Shown: in pieces, positions 9,276 to 16,784 of the stretch
Layout: each line of letters starts with the position of its first letter
Position numbering within the stretch: the stretch's first letter is position 1
NCBI RefSeq assembly: GCF_002087235.1
Contig: NZ_MUIO01000077.1
Coordinates: 1 to 60,497 of the forward strand
Source: Pseudomonas floridensis
GTDB taxonomy: Bacteria > Pseudomonadota > Gammaproteobacteria > Pseudomonadales > Pseudomonadaceae
Direction of reading: 5' to 3'
Length of the DNA: 60,497 nt
Translations under genes and position numbers: made by a program
The notes under the pieces: generated by a model
Databases searched by the model: none
What the model saw: only the letters and a program-made list of their open reading frames with translations
Told to the model about the DNA's origin: nothing

Positions 9276-9653
9276 TCAGCCGTGCCGCAATCTGCGAATT
9301 CCACGTACCAGCAACACGCCGTAGATCGATGCGTTGATCAACACAACGATACCGCCAAGCCAGAGCTGGATCTGAGGCGTAAGAGCTGCGGGATAGATCA
9401 GCGGGATCAGGTAATGCTCGATAAAACCGCCTTCATAACCCTGCTCGCCCGCCCGACTGCGCAGGGCATTTTCCAGCGGCGTCAACGGGCAATACAGGTG
9501 CAGGAATTCGACAGCCACGCCCCACAGCATGGCCGGGACGTGCAGCAGCGCCATCCATGACCAGCGCAACACGAACACGCCACCCAACAACACGAACAGA
9601 ATGAACAACAGGTGGAAAAGCACCACACTGTCGGCAGCAAGGCGGTAGATCAT
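9276..9653 (-). CDS. DUF2784 family inner-membrane protein
   Basis: This 125-residue protein has membrane helices at about 5-28, 35-55 and 90-118. The central conserved stretch CPLTPLENALRSRAG followed by GYEGGFIEHYLIPLIYP is the DUF2784 signature. No function is established for the family. The ATG at 9653 follows AGGA by 8 bases, which is better than the GTG two codons upstream. Confidence 0.85.
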   Translation of the reverse strand: MIYRLAADSVVLFHLLFILFVLLGGVFVLRWSWMALLHVPAMLWGVAVEFLHLYCPLTPLENALRSRAGEQGYEGGFIEHYLIPLIYPAALTPQIQLWLGGIVVLINASIYGVLLVRGIRRLRHG

Positions 9654-9827
9654 TGGCACATCCTGAGTGATTTTAGAGCCATGACGCCGAGGCTTTAATT
9701 GCCCGTTAGTTCAATCTTTTATCACCGTTTAGCGAAGTATCTGCATCGGTAAAACCTGCAACGACTCAACTCAAGCCATTGATATAGAACAGTTTTAAAA
9801 ATTGTAAGTTTTTATTCAAACCCGGTC

Positions 9828-9855
9828 GAACCTTTCATGAACCGCCAGAGTCGGA
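9828..9855 (+). promoter_or_regulatory. Possible AlgU (sigma-E type) promoter
   Basis: GAACCT and TCGGA are separated by 17 bases, close to the extracytoplasmic sigma factor AlgU pattern (GAACTT, 16-17 bases, TCTGA). It lies about 85 bases before the DUF3309 start. One mismatch in each box makes this only a plausible call. The rest of the AT-rich 9654-9940 gap shows no gene. Confidence 0.3.
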
Positions 9856-9940
9856 TGTTTCAAGCAGGTAAAACTTTACGCCTTAGAGCTGGAAATTTTA
9901 ACTGCAGGACCTCTAACCGGATTACAAGAAGGAACTCACC

Positions 9941-10099
9941 ATGGGCATCGGCACTATTCTTATCATCGTTCTGATTCTGCTGCTGATCGGCGGCCTGCCG
10001 GTCTTCCCGCACTCGCGCAGCTGGGGCTACGGTCCGTCGGGCGTGATCGGTACGATTCTGATCATTCTGCTGATTCTGGTGTTGCTCGGCAGGATATAA
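9941..10099 (+). CDS. DUF3309 small membrane protein
   Basis: This 52-residue gene starts MGIGTILIIVLILLLIGGLP, continues FPHSRSWGYGPSGVIG, and ends ILIILLILVLLGRI. It consists of two short hydrophobic helices around an HSRSWGYGPSG turn, which is the DUF3309 pattern. Such proteins are common in Pseudomonas and other proteobacteria and have no defined role. The ribosome-binding site is AGAAGGAA, 6-7 bases before the ATG. A strong intrinsic terminator follows directly, so it is a monocistronic unit, possibly driven by the AlgU-like promoter upstream. Confidence 0.85.
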   Translation: MGIGTILIIVLILLLIGGLPVFPHSRSWGYGPSGVIGTILIILLILVLLGRI

Positions 10100-10108
10100 C
10101 CCGTCCGA

Positions 10109-10140
10109 CAAAAACCCCGCTGTTGCCAGCGGGGTTTTTT
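10109..10140 (+). terminator. Intrinsic terminator after DUF3309 gene
   Basis: CCCCGCTG and CAGCGGGG form an 8-base GC-rich stem around TTGC, preceded by an A run and followed by six T residues. It begins about 10 bases after the stop codon. Confidence 0.9.
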
Positions 10141-10163
10141 ATTGCCTTGTGTTTACCCATGAA

Positions 10164-10187
10164 AAAAGCAGCCCGAAGGCTGCTTTT
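10164..10187 (-). terminator. Bidirectional terminator after actP
   Basis: AAAAGCAGCC and GGCTGCTTTT form a perfect 10-base stem with a CGAA loop and T runs on both strands. It lies 17 bases beyond the actP stop. Confidence 0.88.
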
Positions 10188-10203
10188 CAATGCTGCATGC
10201 CGC

Positions 10204-11862
10204 TTAGTGTGACACCGCACCACTGGCACCCAGGCCGGTCTGCGAACGTACGAACTGCGGGAAGAACAAGGCGCGCTCGCCCTCCGCCGCTTTCGACTTG
10301 TCGGTGATGGAGAAGAACCAGACACCCACGAACGCGATGGCGATGGAGAACAACGCCGGGTATTCGTAAGGGAAGATGGCTTTCGGGTTATGCAGGATCT
10401 GCACCCAGATGGTAGGGCCCAGCACCATTAGCACGACCGCACTGATCAAGCCCATCCAGCCGCCAATCATAGCGCCACGGGTGGTCAGGTTCTTCCAGTA
10501 CATGGAAAGCAGCAGGATCGGGAAGTTGCAGCTCGCCGCAACCGAGAACGCCAGGCCGACCATGAACGCGATGTTCTGGCTTTCGAAGGCGATACCCAGC
10601 AGGATCGCCACGACCGCCAGGGCGATGGTGGTGATCTTGGAGATGCGGATCTCATCCTTCTCGTTGGCCTTGCCTGCCTTGATCACGCTGGCGTACAGGT
10701 CATGGGACACCGCCGAGGCACCAGCCAGGGTCAGACCGGCAACCACTGCCAGAATAGTGGCGAACGCCACCGCAGAGATGAAGCCCAGGAACAGACTGCC
10801 GCCCACGGCATCCGCCAGGTGAACCGCCGCCATATTGTTACCGCCCAACAGCGCACCGGCTGCGTCCTTGAACATCGGGTTGGTGCTGACCAGCAGGATC
10901 GCGCCAAAACCGATGATGAAGGTCAGGATGTAGAAGTAGCCGATGAAACCGGTGGCGTAGAGCACCGATTTGCGGGCTTCCTTGGCATCACTCACGGTGA
11001 AGAAGCGCATCAGGATGTGTGGCAGGCCGGCAGTACCGAACATCAGTGCCAGGCCGAGCGAGAACGCCGAGATCGGGTCTTTCACCAGGCCGCCAGGGCT
11101 CATGATCGCTTCACCTTTGGGGTGAACCTTGATCGCCTCGGAGAACAGCATGTTGAAGTCGAAATTGACGTGTTTCATGACCATCAGCGCCATGAACGAG
11201 GCACCGGACAGCAGCATCACCGCCTTGATGATCTGTACCCAGGTGGTGGCCAGCATGCCGCCGAACAGCACGTACAGGCACATCAGGATACCGACCAGTA
11301 CCACGGCAACGGTGTAATCCAGGCCGAACAGCAGCTGGATCAGCTTGCCTGCGCCGACCATCTGGGCAATCAGGTAGAACGCAACCACAACCAGCGAACC
11401 GCAGGCCGACAGGGTACGAATCTCTTTTTGCTTCAAACGATAGGACGCTACGTCGGCGAAGGTGTACTTGCCCAGGTTACGCAGGCGCTCGGCGATCAGG
11501 AACAGGATGATCGGCCAGCCCACCAGGAAGCCGATCGAGTAGATCAGGCCGTCGTAGCCGGAGGTATACACCAGCGCGGAAATACCCAGGAAGGACGCTG
11601 CCGACATGTAGTCGCCTGCGATGGCCAGACCGTTCTGAAAACCGGTGATCTTGCCGCCTGCGGAGTAGTAGTCCGACGCTGTCTTGTTTTTCTTCGACGC
11701 CCAGTAGGTGATGTAAAGCGTGAAGCATACGAACAACAGGAACATCACGATCGCCGAGACGTTCAGGGGTTGTTTCTGTACCGCCCCGGTCAGGGCATCT
11801 GCCGCCATGAGGGCCGGCGCACATACGGACAGGCCGAGGGCCACGGATAGACGACGAATCAT
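10204..11862 (-). CDS. actP: Cation/acetate symporter ActP
   Basis: This 552-residue sodium:solute symporter imports acetate and related short monocarboxylates. It has an N-terminal signal-like helix (MIRRLSVALGLSVCAPALMA), then TASDYYSAGGKITGFQNGLAIAGDYMSAASFLG, which is characteristic of ActP, and more than a dozen hydrophobic helices. The ATG at 11862 overlaps the yjcH stop by 4 bases (ATGA) and is preceded by a near-perfect AAGGAGG, so the pair is translationally coupled. An acs gene often accompanies yjcH-actP, but none is present here. In Pseudomonas, actP expression is controlled by the MxtR/CrbS-ErdR system; a likely MxtR gene lies in this window at 52.4 kb. Confidence 0.93.
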   Translation of the reverse strand: MIRRLSVALGLSVCAPALMAADALTGAVQKQPLNVSAIVMFLLFVCFTLYITYWASKKNKTASDYYSAGGKITGFQNGLAIAGDYMSAASFLGISALVYTSGYDGLIYSIGFLVGWPIILFLIAERLRNLGKYTFADVASYRLKQKEIRTLSACGSLVVVAFYLIAQMVGAGKLIQLLFGLDYTVAVVLVGILMCLYVLFGGMLATTWVQIIKAVMLLSGASFMALMVMKHVNFDFNMLFSEAIKVHPKGEAIMSPGGLVKDPISAFSLGLALMFGTAGLPHILMRFFTVSDAKEARKSVLYATGFIGYFYILTFIIGFGAILLVSTNPMFKDAAGALLGGNNMAAVHLADAVGGSLFLGFISAVAFATILAVVAGLTLAGASAVSHDLYASVIKAGKANEKDEIRISKITTIALAVVAILLGIAFESQNIAFMVGLAFSVAASCNFPILLLSMYWKNLTTRGAMIGGWMGLISAVVLMVLGPTIWVQILHNPKAIFPYEYPALFSIAIAFVGVWFFSITDKSKAAEGERALFFPQFVRSQTGLGASGAVSH

Positions 11863-12170
11863 TGCTGAGCCTCCTTGAGAATCGCATTGTTCAGATCGTC
11901 GAACTCGCCATTGGCCCGGCGCACGTAAATGGCCGTCAGGATGAATGCCGAGACAATCAGGCCTACCCCGATCGGCATCCCCCAGGTAATCGATGAGGTC
12001 GCGCTCAGTTTGGCACCCAGGATATGCGGCCCGTACGCAATCAATAAGATGAATGCGGCGTAAAGCCCGAGCATGATCGCCGAGAGAATCCAGGCGAAAC
12101 GCTCTCTCTTGGAAACCAGCTCCTTGAATCGCGGGCTGTTTTGAATCGAGAGGTAAATGCTGTCGTTCAT
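11859..12170 (-). CDS. yjcH: YjcH family membrane protein (DUF485)
   Basis: This 103-residue protein has a short cytoplasmic start (MNDSIYLSIQNSPRFKELVSKRERFAW) and two membrane helices separated by a hydrophilic loop (GAKLSATSSITWG), the DUF485 pattern. It always accompanies actP-type symporters and is thought to be an accessory subunit, though its exact role is unsettled. It overlaps actP by 4 bases. The upstream 12171-12346 region should contain the operon promoter; no element could be assigned with confidence. Confidence 0.9.
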   Translation of the reverse strand: MNDSIYLSIQNSPRFKELVSKRERFAWILSAIMLGLYAAFILLIAYGPHILGAKLSATSSITWGMPIGVGLIVSAFILTAIYVRRANGEFDDLNNAILKEAQQ

Positions 12171-12346
12171 TGTTTTTGTCCTCGCAGCACAGATGAGATG
12201 TCACGCAATCCACTTTAGTCGGGTCCGGCGCGCACTCCAGACGACCTTAGTATTAGAACGACATTAGTTGTAGATCGACGGCTCTGCCGGATATCGGGAA
12301 AAGATCATGCAGCCAGCGCTTCACAACCTCCGGCGCCGGACAGACA

Positions 12347-12380
12347 AAAGGCCATCTGGCTGAAGTGCCAGATGGCCTTG
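12347..12380 (-). terminator. Intrinsic terminator after betX
   Basis: GGCCATCTGGC and GCCAGATGGCC form a perfect 11-base stem with a 6-base loop, followed on the minus strand by TTTTG. It lies 28 bases beyond the betX stop and also separates it from the yjcH-actP promoter region. Confidence 0.88.
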
Positions 12381-12407
12381 AAAGGCTTGAAGCAGAAGCG
12401 TCAGGCG

Positions 12408-13262
12408 TTATTTGGCGGTCCAGGCGGCAACGCGATCAGGGTGCTTGGCGACCCATTCCTTGGCAGCGGCTTCAGGCTTGGCACCGTCCTGAATGGCCAG
12501 CATCACTTCACCGATCTCGTCCTTGGAAGCCCACTGGAATTTTTTCAGGAACGCCACCACGTCAGGCGCTTTTTTCTCAAGGCCCAGGCTTGCGACGTTG
12601 TCGACGGTCTCGGCAGCGCCATAGACGCCCTTGGGATCTTCCAGGAAGCGCAGCTTCCACTTGGCGAACATCCAGTGCGGCACCCAACCGGTTACGGCGA
12701 TGGATTCGTTCCGCTTTTCCGCCCGGGTCAGTTCGGCAATCATGCCTGCGCCGGAGCTGGCCTGCAGCTTGTAACCGTCCAGCCCGTAATCCTTGATGGC
12801 CTGATCAGTCTTGATCATCACGCCCGAGCCTGCGTCGATGCCAGTGATCTTCTTCTTGAAGGAATCATCGGTCTTGAGGTCTTCGATGGTCTTGGCTTTC
12901 ACGTACTCCGGCACGATCAGGCCGATCTTGGCGTCCTTGAAGTTGGGGCCGTAGTTGACGACCTGATCCTTGTACTTGCTGTAGTACTCGCCATGCGTAC
13001 CCGGCAGCCAGGCGGACAACATCATGTCGAGCTTGTCGGTGGCAACCGCCTGCCACATGATCCCGGCGGCCACGGATTGCAATTTCACGTCATAGCCGAG
13101 CTTCTGTTTGAGCACCTCGGAGGCCACGAAGGTGGTGGCCACGCTGTCGGACCAGCCCTCTACATAGCCAATGGTCAGCGTCTTGGTTTGAGCAAGGGCC
13201 AGCGTGGAGCTGACAGCAAGTACCAGAGCGGCACCCGCGCCCAGGATTTTTCGCATCTTCAT
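12408..13262 (-). CDS. betX: Glycine betaine-type ABC substrate-binding protein
   Basis: This 284-residue OpuAC-family periplasmic binding protein has a cleavable signal (MKMRKILGAGAALVLAVSSTLALA). It then shows GYVEGWSDSVATTFVASEVL, SAWLPGTHGEYYSKYKD and GWVPHWMFAKWKLRFLEDP, whose aromatic residues form the cage for quaternary ammonium ligands. No permease or ATPase gene is nearby, so it is an orphan binding protein that must dock on a transporter encoded elsewhere. In P. aeruginosa the orphan betaine-binding protein BetX is (from memory) encoded beside the yjcH-actP pair, as here, which supports the name. The related CaiX (carnitine) and CbcX (choline) cannot be fully excluded. Confidence 0.82.
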   Translation of the reverse strand: MKMRKILGAGAALVLAVSSTLALAQTKTLTIGYVEGWSDSVATTFVASEVLKQKLGYDVKLQSVAAGIMWQAVATDKLDMMLSAWLPGTHGEYYSKYKDQVVNYGPNFKDAKIGLIVPEYVKAKTIEDLKTDDSFKKKITGIDAGSGVMIKTDQAIKDYGLDGYKLQASSGAGMIAELTRAEKRNESIAVTGWVPHWMFAKWKLRFLEDPKGVYGAAETVDNVASLGLEKKAPDVVAFLKKFQWASKDEIGEVMLAIQDGAKPEAAAKEWVAKHPDRVAAWTAK

Positions 13263-13649
13263 CGTCACTTCCCCGGAAGTCCTGCACCGACGAATGTCGG
13301 GCATGGTTAACGTTGTTCTTCAGGACCGCATGCCTGCCCGACTTTGGGGCAGGCTGCGACCTGCACGCTTCGATCGCTCCTGCGCGCAATGACACGCACC
13401 GCAACGCCACCTTGATCATCGACCTGCGCCGTGATCCGGCATGCTCTGCCTGCGACACCGGGACAACGGGAAACGACATCACACAGCCATCAACGACACG
13501 GCCAGGCGAAAAGCGTCCTCACCCTCATCTGTTTTTTGCGTACCGGACTGACCAGCGTGACGTCGTTTCACGAGAGAGTCGGCGCACGGGCCCGCTTGCC
13601 AGCCAGCGACACGCACCACGCTGGTTCGTCATGAAAGCGGAAACAGGAT
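13263..13649. other. Gene-free region upstream of betX
   Basis: No coding region with convincing composition or similarity is seen. The region must contain the betX promoter on the minus strand. Open frames crossing it lack ribosome-binding sites and resemble no known protein. Confidence 0.6.
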
Positions 13650-13692
13650 GTGTTACCGCTACCTCACTTGTGCCTCCCGATTCGGGTAACAC
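13650..13692 (+). promoter_or_regulatory. Upstream activator dyad, probable CbrB site
   Basis: GTGTTACC at 13650-13657 and its exact complement GGTAACAC at 13685-13692 form an 8-base inverted repeat about 82 bases before the -24 box of a sigma-54 promoter. Sigma-54 activators bind at such distances. TGTTAC is, as I remember, the half-site reported for the activator CbrB at crcZ-type promoters in Pseudomonas. Confidence 0.65.
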
Positions 13693-13773
13693 GGAAACAT
13701 ACAGACCGTTTTTTGGTGCTACGCCCATCGAATAAAATTATTAAGCCATTGTTTTTATTGAATTTTTAAAAGT

Positions 13774-13789
13774 TGGCACAGCTTCTGCT
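13774..13789 (+). promoter_or_regulatory. Sigma-54 promoter (-24/-12)
   Basis: TGGCACAGCTTCTGCT fits the sigma-54 consensus TGGCAC-N5-TTGCW with a single mismatch, and the invariant GG and GC are exactly 10 bases apart. The predicted transcript start is near 13800, just before a dense run of A-rich AANAANAA motifs. Confidence 0.8.
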
Positions 13790-13799
13790 ATCTCTCCTG

Positions 13800-14190
13800 C
13801 ACAACAAAAACAATAAATGCGCAGCAAACCAATAAGAACAAGACGTAACGGCTCTGACATAACAAGAACAACACGGACAGAGACGCAGCTAACAGATTTT
13901 TTTGGAGTGGATCAGCTTTACAGGGACTTCGGCTCACGAGGCTCCGCAACCGGACAGAGAACAATAAAACTGCCTCAAGGTAGCTCCAGAACCGGTTGGA
14001 CCCCGACGTTGTGCAGACAGAGGGTTAAAGTGAATCAGCGCTCAAAAAAATACGTTTGCTCTTGATCCCGGATGGGGATCGCACAAGAACGCAGTAAAGG
14101 GACAGGTCGCCAAAAACAACAACAGGCCGCCCTATAACAATAAAAAGAGCACGCAAAACACATTAGAAGGAGAGCTCCGGCTCTCCTTTG
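13800..14190 (+). ncRNA. crcX: CrcZ/CrcX-type Hfq-Crc decoy RNA
   Basis: A transcript from the sigma-54 promoter would run about 390 bases to a terminator (AAGGAGAGC, loop TCCG, GCTCTCCTT). It contains clusters of the catabolite-repression motif AANAANAA at 13802-13817, 13831-13841, 13861-13872, 13960-13967, 14112-14124 and 14136-14146. CrcZ, CrcY and CrcX are RNAs of about 350-400 bases that carry several such motifs and sequester Hfq/Crc, relieving catabolite repression; their transcription needs CbrB and sigma-54. All three features are visible here. CrcZ normally follows cbrB, which is absent, so this copy corresponds best to CrcX, described in P. syringae. No credible protein is encoded in this stretch. 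The RNA type is well supported; the exact name is inferred. Confidence 0.8.
14167..14190 (+). terminator. Intrinsic terminator of the decoy RNA
   Basis: AAGGAGAGC and GCTCTCCTT form a 9-base stem with a TCCG loop, ending in TTTG. It defines the likely 3' end of the RNA. The following 14191-14483 stretch shows no gene and presumably holds the promoter of the hydrolase gene. Confidence 0.75.
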
Positions 14191-14483
14191 TGCTGTCTGG
14201 CGTTCAGGTTTTATTTCCAGCGCAGCGAATCTTTTCTCGACGCGGCCCTCCAACCCCGTTCTGATACGCCGATATACCGTCTGAAACGGAACGACAGCGC
14301 ATGTGCACCGGCAAAATCCGGTGGTGTGGAAAAAAAAGCACAGATCTGCATTGCAAAATCCACAGACCGTGTATTGTTCCGTCAGGTTTACAAGGTTCGC
14401 ACCCGCAATGCGGCACTTTGGCACTACACCGGTGGTCATAGCCTGCGTACCTCATCAGCACTTCTTTCCCAAGGGATTTAGTC

Positions 14484-15782
14484 ATGCTCCGTTTTCTGCG
14501 CTTCGCTACCGTTATTGGTGGCCTGTGTTTAAGTGCGTCCGCTCTGGCGACGAATGTCGACCCCGCCACTTATGGCTACCCGCTGACTAATCCGTTCGAA
14601 GCGACCATTGCAACAACACCTCCGGACCTGCGTCCCGACCTGCCCGATGACGAAGACATCGATCAGGATGTCTACACGCTCAACCTTCACCCTGAGCGGG
14701 AGTTCACCCTGCCCGACAATTTCTGGGCGGTGAAGAAGCTGCACTACCGGCTGGCCAGGCAGGATCACGCCGCGCCGCTGATTTTTCTGATCGCGGGCAC
14801 CGGCGCGCCTTACAACAGCACCATCAATGAATTCCTGAAGAAGCTCTATTACGGCGCGGGTTACCACGTCGTGCAGTTGTCGTCGCCCACCAGCTACGAC
14901 TTCATGAGTTCGGCCTCACGCTTCGCAACACCCGGCATCTCAAAGGATGACGCCGAAGACCTATACCGCGTGATGCAAGCGATTCGCGCACAACAGGCGC
15001 AACTTCCAGTGACAGACTATTACCTGACCGGCTACAGCCTCGGTGCGCTCAACGCAGCGTTCGTCAGCCAACTGGATGAAACCCGTCGCAGCTTCAACTT
15101 CAAGAAAGTGTTGTTGCTCAACCCGCCGGTCAATCTTTACACCTCGATCAGCAACCTCGACAAACTGGTACAGACCAACGTCAAGGGCATCAACAACACC
15201 ACCACGTTCTATGAACTTGTACTGGCCAAGTTGACGCGTTACTTCCGCCAGAAGGGCTACATCGATCTCAACGATGCCCTGCTGTTCGACTTTCAACAGT
15301 CCAAGCAGCACCTGACCAATGAACAGATGGCGATGCTGATCGGCACCTCGTTCCGCTTCTCGTCAGCCGATATCGCGTTCACGTCCGATCTGATCAACCG
15401 CCGCGGCCTGATCACGCCACCCAAGTTTCCGATTACCGAAGGCACCAGTCTGACCCCGTTCCTCAAGCGTGCCTTGCAGTGTGACTTCGACTGCTACCTG
15501 ACCGAACAGGTCATCCCGATGTGGCGCGCCCGCACCGATGGCGGCAGCCTGTTGCAACTGGTCGATCAGGTCAGCCTGTACGCCCTCAAAGATTACCTGC
15601 ACAGCAACACCAAGATCGCGGTCATGCACAACGCTGACGACGTGATTCTGGGTTCCGGTGACCTAGGCTTCCTGCGCAAGACTTTCGGCGATCGCCTGAC
15701 CGTTTATCCGTACGGCGGCCATTGCGGCAACATCAATTACCGCGTCAACAGCGACGCCATGCTGGAGTTCTTCCGTGGCTAA
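14484..15782 (+). CDS. Secreted alpha/beta-hydrolase-like protein
   Basis: This 432-residue protein has a signal peptide (MLRFLRFATVIGGLCLSASALA) and an alpha/beta hydrolase core: FLIAGTGAPYNS for the oxyanion strand, the nucleophile elbow GYSLG with Ser185, a possible acid in MHNADDVI, and a late His in YPYGGHCGNINY. Orthologues next to vacJ in Pseudomonas are, as I remember, often labelled serine/threonine protein kinase; nothing kinase-like is present here, so that label looks wrong. The gene overlaps mlaA by 8 bases and is therefore translationally coupled to it, which suggests an envelope-lipid role such as a periplasmic esterase or lipase. Substrate unknown. Confidence 0.75.
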   Translation: MLRFLRFATVIGGLCLSASALATNVDPATYGYPLTNPFEATIATTPPDLRPDLPDDEDIDQDVYTLNLHPEREFTLPDNFWAVKKLHYRLARQDHAAPLIFLIAGTGAPYNSTINEFLKKLYYGAGYHVVQLSSPTSYDFMSSASRFATPGISKDDAEDLYRVMQAIRAQQAQLPVTDYYLTGYSLGALNAAFVSQLDETRRSFNFKKVLLLNPPVNLYTSISNLDKLVQTNVKGINNTTTFYELVLAKLTRYFRQKGYIDLNDALLFDFQQSKQHLTNEQMAMLIGTSFRFSSADIAFTSDLINRRGLITPPKFPITEGTSLTPFLKRALQCDFDCYLTEQVIPMWRARTDGGSLLQLVDQVSLYALKDYLHSNTKIAVMHNADDVILGSGDLGFLRKTFGDRLTVYPYGGHCGNINYRVNSDAMLEFFRG

Positions 15783-16587
15783 ACGTCTTTTACTTCTTGC
15801 CGCCCTGCTCTGCGCAAGTACCGCACACGCCGCTGACGCGGCCACCAGCAACAAGGCCGAGCATCCGGCGACCGTTGCCCGCCAGCTGGACGCCGACGGT
15901 TTCACTCAGCCACTCAAGTCGCTGCAGTTCAACCCGGGCCTGGATCAGCGTGAGTTCGAGCGTGCGTCCATCAACGCCCTGGAAGTCTACGACCCGCTGG
16001 AATCCTGGAACCGCCGCGTCTACCACTTCAACTACCGCTTCGACGAATGGGTGTTCCTGCCCGTCGTGAACGGCTACCGCTACGTGACACCGGGCTTCGT
16101 ACGCAGCGGTGTCAGCAACTTTTTCAGCAACCTGGGCGACGTGCCCAACCTGCTCAACAGCCTGCTGCAGTTCAAGGGCCAGCGCTCGATGGAAACCACC
16201 GGCCGCCTGCTGCTCAACACCACCATCGGCATCGCCGGCCTGTGGGACCCGGCGACCATGATGGGCCTGCCGCGCCAGAGTGAAGACTTCGGCCAGACCC
16301 TGGGTTTCTACGGCGTTCCAGCGGGTCCTTACCTGGTACTGCCGCTGTTCGGCCCTTCCAACCTGCGTGACACCGGTGGGTTGCTGTTCGATTACACCGC
16401 CGAGCAGCAGATCAACTTCCTGAACGTGGCAGAAGTCAGCAATGATCATCCGGAGATCATCGTGTTGCGGGGCATCGACAAGCGCTACGTGACCAGCTTC
16501 CGTTACGGTCAACTGAACTCGCCGTTCGAGTACGAGAAAGTGCGTTACGTGTACACCGAGTCGCGCAAGTTGCAGATCGCCGAGTAA
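15775..16587 (+). CDS. mlaA: MlaA (VacJ) family phospholipid-asymmetry protein
   Basis: This 270-residue protein shows the MlaA core: YDPLESWNRRVYHFNYRFDEW, then YRYVTPGFVRSGVSNFFSNLGDVPNLLNSLLQ, FLLNTTIG-type and GFYGVPAGPYLVLPLFGPSNLRDTGG blocks. MlaA sits in the outer membrane with porins and removes misplaced phospholipids from the outer leaflet, passing them to MlaC. The GTG at 15775 overlaps the upstream stop by 8 bases and has GGAG upstream. Unlike E. coli MlaA, no acceptable lipobox is seen: the only early Cys follows LL (AALLCAS), and a type I cleavage site (AHA-AD) looks better. A terminator follows. Confidence 0.92.
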   Translation: MAKRLLLLAALLCASTAHAADAATSNKAEHPATVARQLDADGFTQPLKSLQFNPGLDQREFERASINALEVYDPLESWNRRVYHFNYRFDEWVFLPVVNGYRYVTPGFVRSGVSNFFSNLGDVPNLLNSLLQFKGQRSMETTGRLLLNTTIGIAGLWDPATMMGLPRQSEDFGQTLGFYGVPAGPYLVLPLFGPSNLRDTGGLLFDYTAEQQINFLNVAEVSNDHPEIIVLRGIDKRYVTSFRYGQLNSPFEYEKVRYVYTESRKLQIAE

Positions 16588-16605
16588 GCGAAGCGCGCAC
16601 AAAAG

Positions 16606-16639
16606 ACGGCCAGCCCGAGTGATCGGACTGGCCGTTTTT
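16606..16639 (+). terminator. Intrinsic terminator after mlaA
   Basis: ACGGCCAG and CTGGCCGT form the outer stem and CCGA/TCGG the inner stem of a long hairpin, followed by TTTTTG, 18 bases after the mlaA stop. Confidence 0.88.
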
Positions 16640-16784
16640 GCAGCTGAATCGAGCCAATCACAAACAGTGCCACGCTCGACATATCGACTGGCACGATCAA
16701 TTACAGCAGTTTTTCAGATCTTTTTATCGATTGGACAGGCATACCATGGCACCCATTGCCACCTGTTCAGGAGAGCCTTTTTCC

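Noticed and set aside
13313..13735. 140-codon open frame upstream of the sigma-54 promoter
   Set aside because: It lacks a ribosome-binding site, runs through the activator dyad and has low-quality, Arg/Thr/Pro-rich translation.
13817..14065. 82-codon open frame inside the decoy RNA
   Set aside because: The sequence is explained by A-rich Hfq/Crc motifs; no ribosome-binding site or domain is present.
14035..14439. 134-codon minus-strand open frame after the decoy RNA
   Set aside because: Cys-rich, unstructured translation that crosses the RNA terminator; no start signal.
16687..16702. TGGCAC-containing sigma-54-like sequence before the pirin gene
   Set aside because: The -12 GC element is missing at the required spacing.
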